Below the pieces are notes generated by a model. The model was given only the letters and a program-made list of their open reading frames with translations, did no database searches and was not told where the DNA came from. From contig JBBIII010000062.1 of assembly GCA_037446575.1 (NCBI GenBank), positions 1-14,345 on the forward strand: DNA of 14,345 bases, read 5' to 3'. The position numbers and the translations under genes are program-made. Shown piece by piece: positions 1-7,977 of the stretch (positions are counted from its first letter, which is position 1; every line of letters starts with the position of its first letter). This stretch comes from JBBIII01 sp037446575. GTDB lineage: Bacteria; Bacteroidota; Ignavibacteria; UBA10030.

Positions 1-9
1 TTGTTTCAT
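1..9 (-). CDS. Possible 5' end of a gene running off the left edge (partial)
   Basis: An ATG at 9-7 opens a frame leftward (Met-Lys-Gln) that leaves the window after three codons. It is preceded on the minus strand by GAAAGGA, a reasonable ribosome-binding site about five bases upstream, and further up by TATATTTG (41-34), which resembles the -7 element of Bacteroidota promoters. It lies downstream of and codirectional with the exonuclease gene, beyond a candidate terminator. Three codons say nothing about function, and the start itself could be fortuitous. Confidence 0.35.
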
Positions 10-33
10 TATTATCCTTTCGTCGTGTTGTTA

Positions 34-41
34 CAAATATA
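34..41 (-). promoter_or_regulatory. Candidate Bacteroidota-type -7 element (TATATTTG)
   Basis: The minus strand reads TATATTTG, a match to the TAnnTTTG consensus known for Bacteroidota housekeeping promoters, about 25 bases before the putative start at position 9. I could not find a convincing TTG element about 19-20 bases further upstream, so this is only half a promoter, in a very AT-rich stretch. Confidence 0.25.
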
Positions 42-127
42 ATACACAACGAAGGTTTTGATACTCAGGTTGTTACATATTTATAAATATTTTTGAATAT
101 TTCAGAAGTCTCAATTATTTATTATTT

Positions 128-158
128 AAAAACAACTCCTTTATTTAATCAGAAGTTG
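128..158 (-). terminator. Weak rho-independent terminator after the exonuclease gene
   Basis: Read on the minus strand, CAACTTC (158-152) can pair with GGAGTTG (139-133) in a seven-pair stem with one G-T pair and a 12-base loop, followed immediately by five T residues. It lies 10 bases beyond the exonuclease stop codon, where the end of the five-gene unit would be expected. The stem is short and only moderately GC-rich, so termination may be partial. Confidence 0.45.
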
Positions 159-167
159 CGCTGTATA

Positions 168-758
168 TTATTTATTCCAGCCATTTTGATATCGCAACAA
201 TTCCTCAATTGTATTAATTTCGAATTTTTGCTGAATAAACGAAATGAATTTCACAAGAACTAACGCGGTAGCATAAGCATCTCCTGAGGCACGATGCCTT
301 TCGGGAATTTTAATATTTAACGCAGAAGTAACAGGACCTAACGCCTTGCTATTAAGATACGGTAATATTCTTCGGCTTAATTTAACAGTGCATAATTGAG
401 GATTAGTCAATTTAACGCCTCGCTCGCGCATGGCAGTGTGATATACAAACCCCCAATCGAATGGAGCATTATGTGCTACAAATATAGTATCTTCCAAAAA
501 ATCCGCAATTGTAGGAACAACTTCGCGGGCAGTTGGAGCATCTGCAACCATTATATTATCGATACCTGTCAGCTCTGTTATTGATGATGGAATTGTAACA
601 AGCGGATTGATCAGGGTCGAAAATTCATCTAACAGAATTCCATTTTTAACCTTCATCATTGCGATTTCAGTTATTCTATCTTCGATAGGGCTTAAGCCGG
701 TGGTTTCAACATCTACAACCACAAACTCACCTTGATTAATAAATTGTTCTCCAACCAT
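168..758 (-). CDS. DEDDh-type 3'-5' exonuclease (DnaQ/PolC epsilon-like)
   Basis: This 196-residue protein is a stand-alone DnaQ-superfamily exonuclease that would remove nucleotides from DNA or RNA 3' ends using two metal ions. All three Exo motifs are visible: Asp16 and Glu18 in VVVDVETTGLSP (Exo I), Asn97 to Asp101 in AHNAPFD (Exo II), and His155 with Asp160 in HRASGDA (Exo III), which defines the DEDDh subgroup. The Exo I and Exo II spacing resembles the PolC/DinG/epsilon branch. No polymerase, helicase or GIY-YIG domain is fused. Whether it is the replicative proofreading subunit or an accessory repair nuclease cannot be decided from sequence alone. It is the last gene of the acylase-sirtuin-pyk-fbp unit, nine bases after the FBPase stop, a metabolically unrelated neighbour probably carried along in the same transcript. 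Confidence 0.9.
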   Translation of the reverse strand: MVGEQFINQGEFVVVDVETTGLSPIEDRITEIAMMKVKNGILLDEFSTLINPLVTIPSSITELTGIDNIMVADAPTAREVVPTIADFLEDTIFVAHNAPFDWGFVYHTAMRERGVKLTNPQLCTVKLSRRILPYLNSKALGPVTSALNIKIPERHRASGDAYATALVLVKFISFIQQKFEINTIEELLRYQNGWNK

Positions 759-767
759 TTTATTCTT

Positions 768-1778
768 TTATTTTTCAACCCGTAGAAATTCTTCGCAAGT
801 CAAAACATCATTAATGCTTCCAGCAATAAAAGAGGTTTTTTGATGTAAAGATTTAGGAATTAGGTCAAGAATTCGTTCTTTTCCATTAATCGCTTTGCCG
901 CCAGCTTGCTCAATAATAAAAGCTAACGGATTACATTCATACATTAATCTTAATTTGCCTTCCGGCTGTTTATTGTCTTCGGGATACAAAAAAATCCCTC
1001 CATATAAAAGTGTCCGGTGAATATCTGCAACCATAGACCCAGTATAACGTGCCGAATATGGACCCCCCGTGTTTTCATTTTCTCCTTTTAAATAATTGAT
1101 ATATCGCCTCATACCGCCAGTCCATCTTTCATAATTCCCTTCGTTTATGCTAAATATTTTACCTTGCTTGGGAATTTTTATATTTTGATGTGATAGTAAG
1201 AATTCTCCAATGCTCGGATCAAGTGTAAAACCGTAGACGCCATCGCCAGTTGTATAAACGAGCATAGTCGATGAGCCATATATCACGTAACCCGCAGCTA
1301 CTTGTTTGTATCCGGGTTGCAGACAATCTGTTAGACTTCCTTTACCTGAAGTTGATACTCTTCTATAAATTGAAAATATCGATCCAATACTTACGCACAC
1401 ATCTATATTGGACGATCCATCCAAAGGATCATAAATTAACACATATTTACCTGCAGAATATGTATCGGGAATTTCAAGAACATTTTCATGCTCTTCCGAC
1501 GCCATTACGCATAATTTTCCTATATGATCCATTGCCTGAAATATTTTCTCATCAGCAAAAACATCCAACTTTTTAACTTGTTCGCCATGAATATTATCGC
1601 GCCCTGCAAGTCCAATGATATTTACTAATCCCGCCTTGCCAACCTCACGATATATTAATTTAAAAGCTAATGTAAGTTCACGCAAAATTGTCGATAGTTC
1701 ACCTGTGGCTTGAGGATGAGCATTCTCTCCTTCGATAATATGACGCTGTATAGTTACAATTTTGTTCGAGTAAGACAT
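768..1778 (-). CDS. fbp: Fructose-1,6-bisphosphatase, class I
   Basis: This cytosolic enzyme of 336 residues hydrolyses fructose 1,6-bisphosphate to fructose 6-phosphate, the committed gluconeogenic step, with Mg2+. The length is normal for class I FBPases. The metal-site signature YDPLDGSSNID (residues 116-126) and the upstream acidic segment ASEEHE (93-98) supply the expected metal-binding Glu and Asp residues. The C-terminal segment with GGKAINGKERILDL carries the family's conserved substrate-side region. The N-terminal TGELSTILREL aligns with the region that forms the AMP site in characterised homologues, so AMP inhibition is plausible but not shown. The ATG at 1778 is preceded by a weak AGG. 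The gene lies 37 bases after pyruvate kinase and nine bases before the exonuclease, so it is almost certainly cotranscribed with both. Confidence 0.95.
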   Translation of the reverse strand: MSYSNKIVTIQRHIIEGENAHPQATGELSTILRELTLAFKLIYREVGKAGLVNIIGLAGRDNIHGEQVKKLDVFADEKIFQAMDHIGKLCVMASEEHENVLEIPDTYSAGKYVLIYDPLDGSSNIDVCVSIGSIFSIYRRVSTSGKGSLTDCLQPGYKQVAAGYVIYGSSTMLVYTTGDGVYGFTLDPSIGEFLLSHQNIKIPKQGKIFSINEGNYERWTGGMRRYINYLKGENENTGGPYSARYTGSMVADIHRTLLYGGIFLYPEDNKQPEGKLRLMYECNPLAFIIEQAGGKAINGKERILDLIPKSLHQKTSFIAGSINDVLTCEEFLRVEK

Positions 1779-1815
1779 AATTGCCTATTAAAAATGTGAC
1801 AAGATAATTTGTAAT

Positions 1816-3255
1816 TTAATAAACGCGTTCAACATTTATCGTATCAGTCGTTCCTTTAGCCATTAATGGCAACCCAGCGGTAAATACTACAAAATTTCCC
1901 TCTTTCACATAGCCGCTTTGTTTTAATTGTTCAATTATTTTCTGGAATGCGCGGTCGTTATCGCATATAAAATCTGTTACTACGATGCCGCGAAGTCCCC
2001 ACACTAAATTCAATTTCCGCAGTACTCTTTCATCGCTTGTTATCGCAATTATTTTTGATTCCGGGCGATATTTACAAATACGAATTGCAGTAGCCCCTGA
2101 ATGAGTTATAGGAATTATTGCAGACGCATTGACTTGGTGCGCTAGCACACATGCCGCACACGCAACTGCGTCAAAAACATTCTCTTGAAATTCGTAAGAG
2201 ACTTTTTTCATGTTAAATTTATCATGCGCTTTCGTTTCTGAGCGTCGAATTATATTGTCCATCGTTTGAACCGCTTCCAAAGGATATTTTCCGATAGATG
2301 TTTCGGCGCTCAACATTACAGCATCCGCTCCATCCAAAACAGCGTTAGCTACATCACTTGCTTCAGCTCGTGTTGGTCTCGGATTTTCTATCATTGATTC
2401 TAACATTTGCGTAGCAATAATAACCGGTACGCCTGCTTCATTACACCTTCGCACAATCATCTTTTGTAATATTGGCACATCTTCCGTCATCATTTCAACT
2501 CCAAGGTCGCCTCTGGCAACCATTACAGCGTCTGCTTCTCTTATAATAGCTTCTATTGACTCAACAGCTTCTTTTTTTTCTATCTTTGCAATTATCGGAA
2601 TACGAACGTTTGTATTTCGTTCTATTACATTTCTTAAATATTTTATATCCTCGGCAGATCGCACAAATGATAACGCCACATAATCTATATTCAGCGCAAT
2701 TCCAAATTTCAAATCTTCAATATCTTTATCCGTAAGAGATTGAACGCTTAATTTAATACCCGGTAGATTCATCCCTTTATTTTCTTTCAGTATGCCTCCG
2801 TTGACTACTACACATTCTACATCAGCCGGAGTTTTAGATATCACTTTAAGCGAAATAGCGCCATCATCTAAAAGGATTATATCTCCAACATTCACATCTT
2901 TTGGTAGATACTTATAAGTAGTTGTAACTCTATTTTCATCTCCAATTATTTCATCAGAGGTGATTATCAGCTTAGCATTATTAATTAATCGGATTGATTT
3001 ATCTTTAAGTTTTCCTATTCGTATTTTTGGCCCGCAAAGATCTTGTACTACACAAATATTTTCTCCTGTCCGTTTGCTTGCTTCTCGAATATTTGACATT
3101 GCAAGCTGATGCTCCTCATACGATCCATGAGAAAAATTCAATCTTGCCACATCCATTCCTGCATTAATTAATTGTATCAACTTATCAATATTATTTGTAG
3201 CAGGTCCTATTGTACATACAATTTTTGTTTTTGAATAGTTGTTCTTGTCTCTCAT
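1816..3255 (-). CDS. pyk: Pyruvate kinase
   Basis: This enzyme makes pyruvate and ATP from phosphoenolpyruvate and ADP, the last step of glycolysis. At 479 residues it has the usual bacterial length without the extra C-terminal phosphohistidine domain of Bacillus-type enzymes. Visible hallmarks are KTKIVCTIGPAT at residues 9-20, RLNFSHG at 38-44, the B-domain entry DLCGPKIRIG near 72-81, and the active-site signature IIAKIEKKEAVE at 221-232 with catalytic Lys224 and metal ligand Glu226. MVARGDLGVE follows at 245-254 with Asp250, then ATQMLESMI at 281-289. The C-terminal allosteric-type domain appears complete. An AGGA lies about ten bases before the ATG, a long spacing. It sits 16 bases after the sirtuin gene and 37 bases before fructose-bisphosphatase, so opposing irreversible enzymes share a transcript. 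Confidence 0.97.
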   Translation of the reverse strand: MRDKNNYSKTKIVCTIGPATNNIDKLIQLINAGMDVARLNFSHGSYEEHQLAMSNIREASKRTGENICVVQDLCGPKIRIGKLKDKSIRLINNAKLIITSDEIIGDENRVTTTYKYLPKDVNVGDIILLDDGAISLKVISKTPADVECVVVNGGILKENKGMNLPGIKLSVQSLTDKDIEDLKFGIALNIDYVALSFVRSAEDIKYLRNVIERNTNVRIPIIAKIEKKEAVESIEAIIREADAVMVARGDLGVEMMTEDVPILQKMIVRRCNEAGVPVIIATQMLESMIENPRPTRAEASDVANAVLDGADAVMLSAETSIGKYPLEAVQTMDNIIRRSETKAHDKFNMKKVSYEFQENVFDAVACAACVLAHQVNASAIIPITHSGATAIRICKYRPESKIIAITSDERVLRKLNLVWGLRGIVVTDFICDNDRAFQKIIEQLKQSGYVKEGNFVVFTAGLPLMAKGTTDTINVERVY

Positions 3256-3271
3256 TTAGATAATCCTTCTA

Positions 3272-4027
3272 TCAATCTTTTTTCTGAGTTTTAAAATCTT
3301 CAATAATCTTGACTATTTGTGGCAATATATCGCCTGCCTTTCCTGTTAAGGTCTCATCTAATTTGTTTGATATTTCTGTAAATTCAGTATTTATTTCGAC
3401 AACATAAGCTCCATTCGACTTTGCAGACAATGGAAGTCCAGACGCCGGAAATACAACCGCTGATGTTCCAATCGAAAAAAATAATTCGCATCTTTTTGCG
3501 GCTTTTATCGCAGATTCGAAAATCTCCTCTGGCAACATCTCCCCGAACCATACAACATCAGGCCTAATTATTCCTCCGCAATTAGAACATTTTGGGATTT
3601 TGTTATCTAGTGTAACCTCTACATTTTCATAGAACGTTTTACATTTAATACAATAACTGCGTTCTATATTTCCGTGTAATTCAAAAACATTTTTACTGCC
3701 CGCACGAAAATGTAGGTTATCAATATTCTGAGTTACTAATGTAAAATCTTTTATTATCTCTTCTAACTTCACAAGAGCATAATGAGCTGGATTTGGTTTT
3801 ACTTCATGAATAATCTTCTTTCTATAATTATACCATTCCCATACCAATTCTGGATTGCGCATAAAGGCGTCAAAACTTGCAAGCTCCTCTGGTTTTAATT
3901 TCGACCACAGACCGTTTGTGCCGCGAAAAGTAGCTACCCCGCTTTCCGCCGATATGCCGGCTCCGGTTAGCACACAAATTGATTCTACATCCTGCAAAAG
4001 ATATTTTAATTTTTTTGAAATATTCAT
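3272..4027 (-). CDS. Sirtuin, NAD-dependent protein deacylase (SIRT5/CobB-like)
   Basis: This 251-residue Sir2-family enzyme removes acyl groups from lysines, using NAD+ and releasing nicotinamide and O-acyl-ADP-ribose. It shows the Rossmann NAD motif GAGISAESGVATFRG (residues 22-36), TQNIDNLH (99-106), catalytic His118 in LHGN, four zinc cysteines (126, 129, 147, 150) and GTSAVVFPAS (187-196). The segment WEWYNYRKK contains Tyr66 and Arg69 in the YxxR arrangement that recognises acidic succinyl or malonyl groups in SIRT5 and E. coli CobB, so desuccinylase activity is inferred. The start overlaps the acylase stop as ATGA and has no clear ribosome-binding site, which implies translational coupling. 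Lying just upstream of pyruvate kinase and FBPase, it could act on lysines of central metabolic enzymes, but the sequence does not show targets. Confidence 0.94.
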   Translation of the reverse strand: MNISKKLKYLLQDVESICVLTGAGISAESGVATFRGTNGLWSKLKPEELASFDAFMRNPELVWEWYNYRKKIIHEVKPNPAHYALVKLEEIIKDFTLVTQNIDNLHFRAGSKNVFELHGNIERSYCIKCKTFYENVEVTLDNKIPKCSNCGGIIRPDVVWFGEMLPEEIFESAIKAAKRCELFFSIGTSAVVFPASGLPLSAKSNGAYVVEINTEFTEISNKLDETLTGKAGDILPQIVKIIEDFKTQKKD

Positions 4028-6435
4028 CTTACTGGTTTCAGAATCATTTTATTTTTACAGATCGATTTTATAACTTCTATAGTCATAGGGCGAATTTTAT
4101 ACCCGCCATTTAACCAAAGTCCGACTTGATCCTTATAATGTTTTGTGAACACTTGACCTGATTGACCGGGGGGCAATACTGTTCGTGTATCATTTTGATC
4201 GGCTAAATTAATTATCTGCCGCATCGATGGACCTACTACACTTTCAAATGAATTAGCAATTGAATATTGACTAACTTTCACAGTCGAATGCGATCCTCCG
4301 ATTGCATATTTACTCACATTAAAAAAAGATGCTAACAATTTATCTTCACCGAAAACATGCTTGAAAGTAACTGTATGCAACTTGCCCCACTGCCATTCTT
4401 TAAGCTTGCCACCAAGTTCATTCTGTAGATACTCAACCGCATCATTCATGCTCTTTCTGATTACATCATTACGCAACTCTTTGAAGGGGGTCTGAGGATC
4501 ATCAAACCATTCGGATTTTGGATTCTTAAACAATCGTGATAAAGCTGTTAAAGGAACGCTCGATAATGTATCGTATAACCTATAAAGTCTATCATCCATT
4601 TTATTCCCAAATACATTATAAATCATTTTATTGATAAAAGTTTGGAAGAGCGTTGTACTTACATCTTCGCTTCGCATTTCGTAATTCCAATTACGAAAAT
4701 ATTCCAGAGCTATTTTCACATTAGAATTTGGAACATAGGAGCTATCAAATGATTGTAAAATCAGGGGAGTTACTTCTTGCGCATGCACTGAAACAAGATC
4801 GTTTTGTAACCTTTGGATATCTTCAACGGAAAACTTAGGTTGTTCACTTAATATATTATTTATGCGTTTGATTCGCCAATGCGGCTCATAATGATTAGAA
4901 ATGTGATAAGGATATGAGTCATCTACAATTTTATTATTCGCAGTAGCTATAAAACCTTCCTTCGGATTAAAAACTTGAGGCATTTGCTCAAATGGAACAA
5001 ATCCCTTCCAGTCATAATTGTCAACCCAACCTGGGAAAGGCAAAGTAGGCCCTTTATTTTTTCTTATGGGAATCTTACCGCCTGTTCGATAGCCGATATT
5101 GCCGTGGACATCCGCATAAACAAAATTTTGCGCCGGCGCATAATACGTTCTTAAAGCTTCCTGAAATTCAGCCCAATTAACAGCTTTATTGATTTTAAAG
5201 AAAGCGCCGGCTTCATTTGAAATCTCATATCCAACCCATTTCATAGATATTAATGTAGTCATATGTTTGGCATTAGGTTCTATTTTATTTATAATTGGGC
5301 CCCGATGCGTATGATAAGATGAAAAAATAACTGGCAATGATTCTTTAACTAATATCGTGTCAATTTCTTCTTTTATCGGCAACCATTGATTATTAAAAAG
5401 GTATTTAGTCGGATATTGAATAGAATCAACATGCTCAATGAAATAATCACAGTCATCTAACATCGCATTTGTAACTCCCCATGCGATTTTTTGATTTCGT
5501 CCGATTATTACAAACGGAACACCGGGTAATGACATTCCTGAAACAATATTTGTCGGATATGAAATATGAATTTCATACCAACGCGCAGGTAACATTAAAT
5601 TAAGATGCGGATCATTGGCAATTATCGGCATACCTGATATTGTTTTTAACCCTGATACAACCCAAGCATTACTTCCCGATTCAAGCGACCGAAATCCAAA
5701 CAATTTACGATACTCTCCTTCTGCGTCAAAAAAAGGATAAAGCGTCTCTGCGATATTTTTCTTCCAAATACCAGCTGAAATAATTAGAGGCGCGTCTTCT
5801 TGCCAATAAGGAAATATCTCTTTTGCTTTTTCCTCGCCATATTTTTGAATAAGTTCTGCAAGCAATAAATCGACCCAGCGAGAATAATTTAATTCCCACG
5901 CCATCATTCTACTTAAGAGTAAAGAATTTTCAACCGTCCATTCTTCAGGTTCAATATTCAACATATCATACTCTATCGGATATTTGCCTTTATGAGTTCG
6001 AATAAATTCGTTCACACCATCCGAATAAGATTGTAATGCGCTTCTAGTGTCTGCGTCTAGCGACAATAATAATAACTTGGACTGTTTAACAAATCCCAAC
6101 ACTCTGAACATTTTATCAATATTGAGAGTTGATTCACCAAATATTTCAGACAACCTTCCAGAGCCGGCTCTCCTAATCAATTCCATTTGAAATAATCTAT
6201 CTTGGGCGTGTACATATCCAACTGCAAAAAAAGCGTCCCCATCCTGTTGAGCATCTATATAAGGAACTCCAAAACTATCGCGCATTATTGTTACCTCACT
6301 TTTTAAGCCCTGTAAAACAATATTTCCCGAAAGAGTTGGAAAAGATCGTGTAATCAGAAAATATCCCACAATCATACTAAATATGAGTATTATAATTATT
6401 GTTGTTAGAAGTCCAATTAATGTTTTATTTTTCAT
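4024..6435 (-). CDS. Penicillin/AHL-acylase family Ntn hydrolase, membrane-anchored
   Basis: This 803-residue protein belongs to the penicillin amidase (peptidase S45) family, which hydrolyses amide bonds in N-acylated substrates such as beta-lactams or N-acyl-homoserine lactones after autocatalytic cleavage. A hydrophobic segment at about residues 7-27 should act as signal anchor or uncleaved signal, placing the enzyme in the periplasm. The alpha-chain region has GVPYI and GYVHAQDRLFQMELIRR. The cleavage site is LESGSNAW, giving Ser255 as the nucleophile and new beta-chain N-terminus. NDPHL follows at 274-278. His277 falls at beta-chain position 23, where AHL and cephalosporin acylases have His and penicillin G acylase has Gln. 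WGVTNA lies at 319-324. The true substrate is unknown. The gene begins the five-gene unit and its stop overlaps the sirtuin start. Confidence 0.9.
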   Translation of the reverse strand: MKNKTLIGLLTTIIIILIFSMIVGYFLITRSFPTLSGNIVLQGLKSEVTIMRDSFGVPYIDAQQDGDAFFAVGYVHAQDRLFQMELIRRAGSGRLSEIFGESTLNIDKMFRVLGFVKQSKLLLLSLDADTRSALQSYSDGVNEFIRTHKGKYPIEYDMLNIEPEEWTVENSLLLSRMMAWELNYSRWVDLLLAELIQKYGEEKAKEIFPYWQEDAPLIISAGIWKKNIAETLYPFFDAEGEYRKLFGFRSLESGSNAWVVSGLKTISGMPIIANDPHLNLMLPARWYEIHISYPTNIVSGMSLPGVPFVIIGRNQKIAWGVTNAMLDDCDYFIEHVDSIQYPTKYLFNNQWLPIKEEIDTILVKESLPVIFSSYHTHRGPIINKIEPNAKHMTTLISMKWVGYEISNEAGAFFKINKAVNWAEFQEALRTYYAPAQNFVYADVHGNIGYRTGGKIPIRKNKGPTLPFPGWVDNYDWKGFVPFEQMPQVFNPKEGFIATANNKIVDDSYPYHISNHYEPHWRIKRINNILSEQPKFSVEDIQRLQNDLVSVHAQEVTPLILQSFDSSYVPNSNVKIALEYFRNWNYEMRSEDVSTTLFQTFINKMIYNVFGNKMDDRLYRLYDTLSSVPLTALSRLFKNPKSEWFDDPQTPFKELRNDVIRKSMNDAVEYLQNELGGKLKEWQWGKLHTVTFKHVFGEDKLLASFFNVSKYAIGGSHSTVKVSQYSIANSFESVVGPSMRQIINLADQNDTRTVLPPGQSGQVFTKHYKDQVGLWLNGGYKIRPMTIEVIKSICKNKMILKPVR

Positions 6436-6646
6436 AATGCACTCTATACAATAGGTAATTAATAAGTAAAATTTATAACAGCTGAATAAATTTAATTAAA
6501 CAAAAAAAGGCATTCAACCAATCAAACTCTTTGTGATCAACAGGATTGCAGTCAACATAGAAGTAATAATAATTTAATTTCTAATTACAATCGACCTATC
6601 TTTAATTTAAATGTGAATTTATGTTCGATTGGAAAAAGTCTTAAAA
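6436..6646. other. 211-base spacer between two transcription units
   Basis: This AT-rich spacer separates the nitrilase stop from the acylase start and must contain the end of one unit and the promoter of the next, unless the two are cotranscribed. The only structure I see is an inverted repeat, CAATCGA (6588-6594) and TCGATTG (6625-6631), with a 30-base loop and no adjoining T-tract. No convincing -35/-10 pair or strong terminator is recognisable. No open frame here has coding character. Confidence 0.5.
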
Positions 6647-7492
6647 TTACGCTTGCTCTATTTGGCGTTTAAGCGTTGAATAGACTAAATGTGCATTTTC
6701 ATCAAGAAAATGGCGCGAGAATCTTCTTGCACGTTGAACTTCGAGAGAATCTATTTCCGAAGTAATCATGCACTCTTCCAGAAGCTCGGCTTTATTTATT
6801 TCTCCAAGAGGGGTTGTAATTGCAGACCCTCCCCAAAAATTTACTCCATCTTCAAAGCCAACCCTATTGCTAAAAAGTATATATGTAGAAAGCAACCGCG
6901 CATAAGTTCGATGATGCTCGTAATTAACAATCTGGTTATCAAGCTGAGGTCCTTCTCCCGATAATCTTGTAGGGCTAGCGCTTAAACATAAAATAGCTTC
7001 AGCGCCATCGAGTGCAAGTAAATAAGGCAAGGACATATGCCACAAATCCTCACAAACGAGTATGCCCAGACGCCCTAATTTCGAATTGAATGCAGAAACC
7101 TTTTTTCCAGCATTAAAATATCTTCCTTCTTCGAACATACCATAAGTCGGAGGATAGATTTTTCGATGTATATGTTTTATTTCTCCATCTTCAAAAAAAG
7201 CCGCGCTATTATATACTCCATGGTCTTCCGCGCTTTCGACAAAACCTAATACTATAGAAATTTTTTTACTATGAGTAAGCAATTTGTCAAATATTTTATT
7301 TTTGTACGGGTCTATTGCGGTATCCCAAGCTAAATCCCGTAAAGTATAACCTGTTAAGCTTAATTCGGGAAAAACTATCAATCGATAATCGTTTTCAATA
7401 GCTCGTTCGATATACTCAAGATGTTTATTAATATTATAATCAATTGCGCCAACGCGGCAATCAATTTGCGCTATAGATGCTTTAAATTTCAC
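6647..7492 (-). CDS. Nitrilase-superfamily carbon-nitrogen hydrolase
   Basis: This 281-residue cytosolic enzyme is of the CN-hydrolase fold, hydrolysing a nonpeptide amide, carbamoyl or nitrile-like bond. The Glu-Lys-Cys triad is complete: Glu43 in FPELSLTGY, Lys111 in HRKIYPPTYG, and Cys147 in ILVCEDLWH. The motif CEDLWH and the later LSASPTR resemble the glutaminase domain of glutamine-dependent NAD synthetase more than omega-amidases or N-carbamoylputrescine amidases, but no synthetase domain is attached and none follows in the window. The substrate is therefore open. The start is a GTG: an in-frame TAA lies two codons upstream, and the first residues align with the family's beta-strand, so the call is firm. 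It is the last gene of the capA-lemA-TPM unit, 16 bases after the soluble TPM gene. Confidence 0.88.
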   Translation of the reverse strand: MKFKASIAQIDCRVGAIDYNINKHLEYIERAIENDYRLIVFPELSLTGYTLRDLAWDTAIDPYKNKIFDKLLTHSKKISIVLGFVESAEDHGVYNSAAFFEDGEIKHIHRKIYPPTYGMFEEGRYFNAGKKVSAFNSKLGRLGILVCEDLWHMSLPYLLALDGAEAILCLSASPTRLSGEGPQLDNQIVNYEHHRTYARLLSTYILFSNRVGFEDGVNFWGGSAITTPLGEINKAELLEECMITSEIDSLEVQRARRFSRHFLDENAHLVYSTLKRQIEQA

Positions 7493-7508
7493 CTTTTAAA
7501 CTCTTATG

Positions 7509-7964
7509 CTATTTTACTTTCACTTCATTAGGCAATTCATTTTCATCATCTGGTCTGCGAGGAAAATGAATATACAATTTCTCGCCAACAGCTTTTATAC
7601 CATATATTACTCCATCGCAAAAATGCTTTTGTGAGAAATGTTGTGACATATTATTAGCAATTGTTTGCCACGTTTCCATTTCAACTTTTGCATTGATGCC
7701 CTCATCTGCATAAATGTAAAATTTTTTATCTTCAAGTAAGATAAATATTAACACACCGGTTCTTTCCTTCGTTTTTGTCATCCCTAAAAGTTGAAATTCG
7801 GCTTTTGCAATATCCTCTATCGATAATTTTCGCTCTTTCCATTTTCTTTTCTGTCTAATGCTAACACGCACTTCTCCGGATGTTGACTTCTCAACCTCGT
7901 TAATTGCAGAAGTGATGACTTCAAGGTCTTCCTTTGTAAATAATTTTTTTACAAGATTTTTCAT
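7509..7964 (-). CDS. Soluble TPM-domain protein
   Basis: This 151-residue protein consists almost entirely of one TPM domain (the family of TLP18.3, Psb32 and MOLO-1; some members have acid phosphatase activity in vitro). It has no signal peptide or membrane segment. Visible family features are the opening helix LFTKEDLEVITSAINEVEK, then the strand SGEVRVSIR, the GVLIFILLEDKKFYIYADEGIN core at about residues 73-94, and the closing helix FCDGVIYGIKAVGEKL. The basic segment RQKRKWKERK lies between the first strands. It follows the receiver-like gene by 13 bases and precedes the nitrilase by 16. A cytosolic TPM protein encoded alongside LemA and a membrane TPM protein is a recurrent bacterial arrangement. 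Its function is unknown, and an accessory role to the membrane TPM protein is inference. Confidence 0.82.
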   Translation of the reverse strand: MKNLVKKLFTKEDLEVITSAINEVEKSTSGEVRVSIRQKRKWKERKLSIEDIAKAEFQLLGMTKTKERTGVLIFILLEDKKFYIYADEGINAKVEMETWQTIANNMSQHFSQKHFCDGVIYGIKAVGEKLYIHFPRRPDDENELPNEVKVK

Positions 7965-7977
7965 ATTTCATTCTTTC

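Noticed and set aside
1271..1576. Plus-strand open frame of 101 codons
   Set aside because: It lies wholly inside the FBPase gene on the opposite strand, has no family resemblance and covers the highly conserved metal-site region of fbp.
6588..6631. Inverted repeat CAATCGA/TCGATTG as a terminator or operator
   Set aside because: The arms are seven bases with a 30-base AT-rich loop and no T-run on either strand, so it is not a convincing terminator, and an operator cannot be argued from one site.
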